Positions 33,836-34,439 of a stretch of 34,439 nucleotides of DNA are shown one piece after another (the stretch's first letter is position 1; each line of letters begins with the position of its first letter). The position numbers and the translations under genes were made by a program. The stretch is taken from contig CATLTV010000036.1 in the NCBI GenBank assembly GCA_950059285.1, positions 1-34,439 of the forward strand, in the 5' to 3' direction. The notes beneath the pieces are model-generated. The model did no database searches. It was not told the DNA's origin and saw nothing but the letters and a program-made list of their open reading frames with translations. The stretch comes from an uncultured Pseudomonadota bacterium (GTDB lineage Bacteria; Myxococcota_A; Bradymonadia; Bradymonadales; Bradymonadaceae).

Positions 33836-34439
33836 TTACATTAAGCGCTCAATTTGCTGCCTCACCACATCATAACGGCGCACAAGATCAAGCGTAATCT
33901 CGGCGTGATCCCTGGCGTAACCATTACCAATGTACAGATCCACATCCTTGCCCACGCCTTCACAACCAAGCGCTGCACGCGCAAAACTTGTCGCCATATT
34001 AAAGAAGTACACCTTGCCACGATCCTCGCAAGGCAAGATCGCAGACATCTCCGTCCCCTCAATGTTACATGTGTTCACCACAAGCTCACACAGCTTGCCA
34101 CCTGTCATCTCCTCGACCAGTGATAAAATCTGTACGGGATTCTTGGCGTTACCTGTGCGGAAATCATCAATAATACCAGCCTCTTGCAATGTGGTCATAT
34201 TGTTATCATGCAGGTCAATCGCCAGGATGCGTACATCTTTGCCAAGCGCATCACGTGCTGCCGCTGCACACAACATCCCTGACTTGCCCATCCCCAGAAT
34301 GAGCACATCCTTTGCCCCCTGCACCAGTCGCATCGTCTGTGCTGGCGCGCCACACACATCGAGTGAACTCAACGCCAACCTTGGCTCAAGATCCTTTGGC
34401 ATCACCACAATCGGTGAAGATGGCCACAAATAGGCGGTC
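33836..34439 (-). CDS. kdd: L-erythro-3,5-diaminohexanoate dehydrogenase, C-terminal part
   Basis: About 200 residues, open to the right edge (the frame continues upstream as TAYLWP). Conserved stretches include VVMPKDLEPRL, LDVCGAPAQT, a Rossmann loop LILGMGKSGMLCA, NTCNIEGTEMSAIL, KVYFFNMATSF and GVGKDVDLYIGNGYARDHAEITL. These match Kdd, the NAD(P)-dependent oxidative deaminase that converts 3,5-diaminohexanoate to 5-amino-3-oxohexanoate in lysine fermentation. The nucleotide-binding loop is shortened to GMGKSG. The other lysine-fermentation genes would lie outside the window if present. Confidence 0.9.
   Translation of the reverse strand, partial: TAYLWPSSPIVVMPKDLEPRLALSSLDVCGAPAQTMRLVQGAKDVLILGMGKSGMLCAAAARDALGKDVRILAIDLHDNNMTTLQEAGIIDDFRTGNAKNPVQILSLVEEMTGGKLCELVVNTCNIEGTEMSAILPCEDRGKVYFFNMATSFARAALGCEGVGKDVDLYIGNGYARDHAEITLDLVRRYDVVRQQIERLM

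Overview
The window reads as chromosome of a Gram-negative bacterium with a myxobacteria/Bradymonadales-like (former Deltaproteobacteria) flavour. This is inferred from gene content only: a eukaryotic-type Ser/Thr kinase, six secreted lipoproteins (several Cys-rich; one with about 23 EGF-like repeats and a lamin-tail-like C-terminus), lspA and lgt close together, and an L-erythro-3,5-diaminohexanoate dehydrogenase at the right edge. No tRNA, rRNA, CRISPR array, transposase or integrase was seen.

Layout. 1-2276: a Ser/Thr kinase (minus, cut by the left edge) divergent from a membrane-anchored protein of unknown function. 2297-13359: a minus-strand restriction-modification island. In transcription order it holds a single-TRD HsdS-like protein, hsdM, a hicA-hicB toxin-antitoxin pair, a 53-aa duplicated HsdM tail, hsdS, hsdR, a YgjP-type zinc peptidase, and a 798-aa protein that joins RpoA-CTD-like helix-hairpin-helix repeats to a sigma-70 region-4-like helix-turn-helix. 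13572-16151: a polytopic membrane protein, a metallo-beta-lactamase-fold lipoprotein and a possible small non-autonomous element. 16173-20095: the EGF-repeat lipoprotein and a helical protein of unknown function. 20656-26953: ileS, lspA, an SGNH-hydrolase lipoprotein and lgt, all on the plus strand. 26950-31942: two divergent amidohydrolases, a periplasmic-binding-type lipoprotein and a small lipoprotein. 32017-34439: a coiled-coil lipoprotein and the C-terminal part of kdd.

How the genes fit together. The island is a complete type I R-M system (R, M, S) plus accessory genes. HicAB sits between hsdM and hsdS together with a diverged second copy of the last ~125-150 bp of hsdM. That copy is an intact, SD-preceded mini-ORF whose stop overlaps the hsdS start, so the original translational coupling appears to be rebuilt downstream of the insertion. 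Good sigma-70-like promoters are visible upstream of the whole operon and upstream of hicA, each with repeated operator-like motifs. ileS-lspA-lipoprotein-lgt groups lipoprotein maturation with a lipoprotein, and the region around it is rich in lipoprotein substrates.

A second theme is five long, mostly perfect palindromes (arms about 30-37 bp, each of different sequence) just downstream of genes. Several contain an A-tract/GC-stem/T-tract arrangement expected of bidirectional intrinsic terminators, but their symmetry continues beyond the T-tract.
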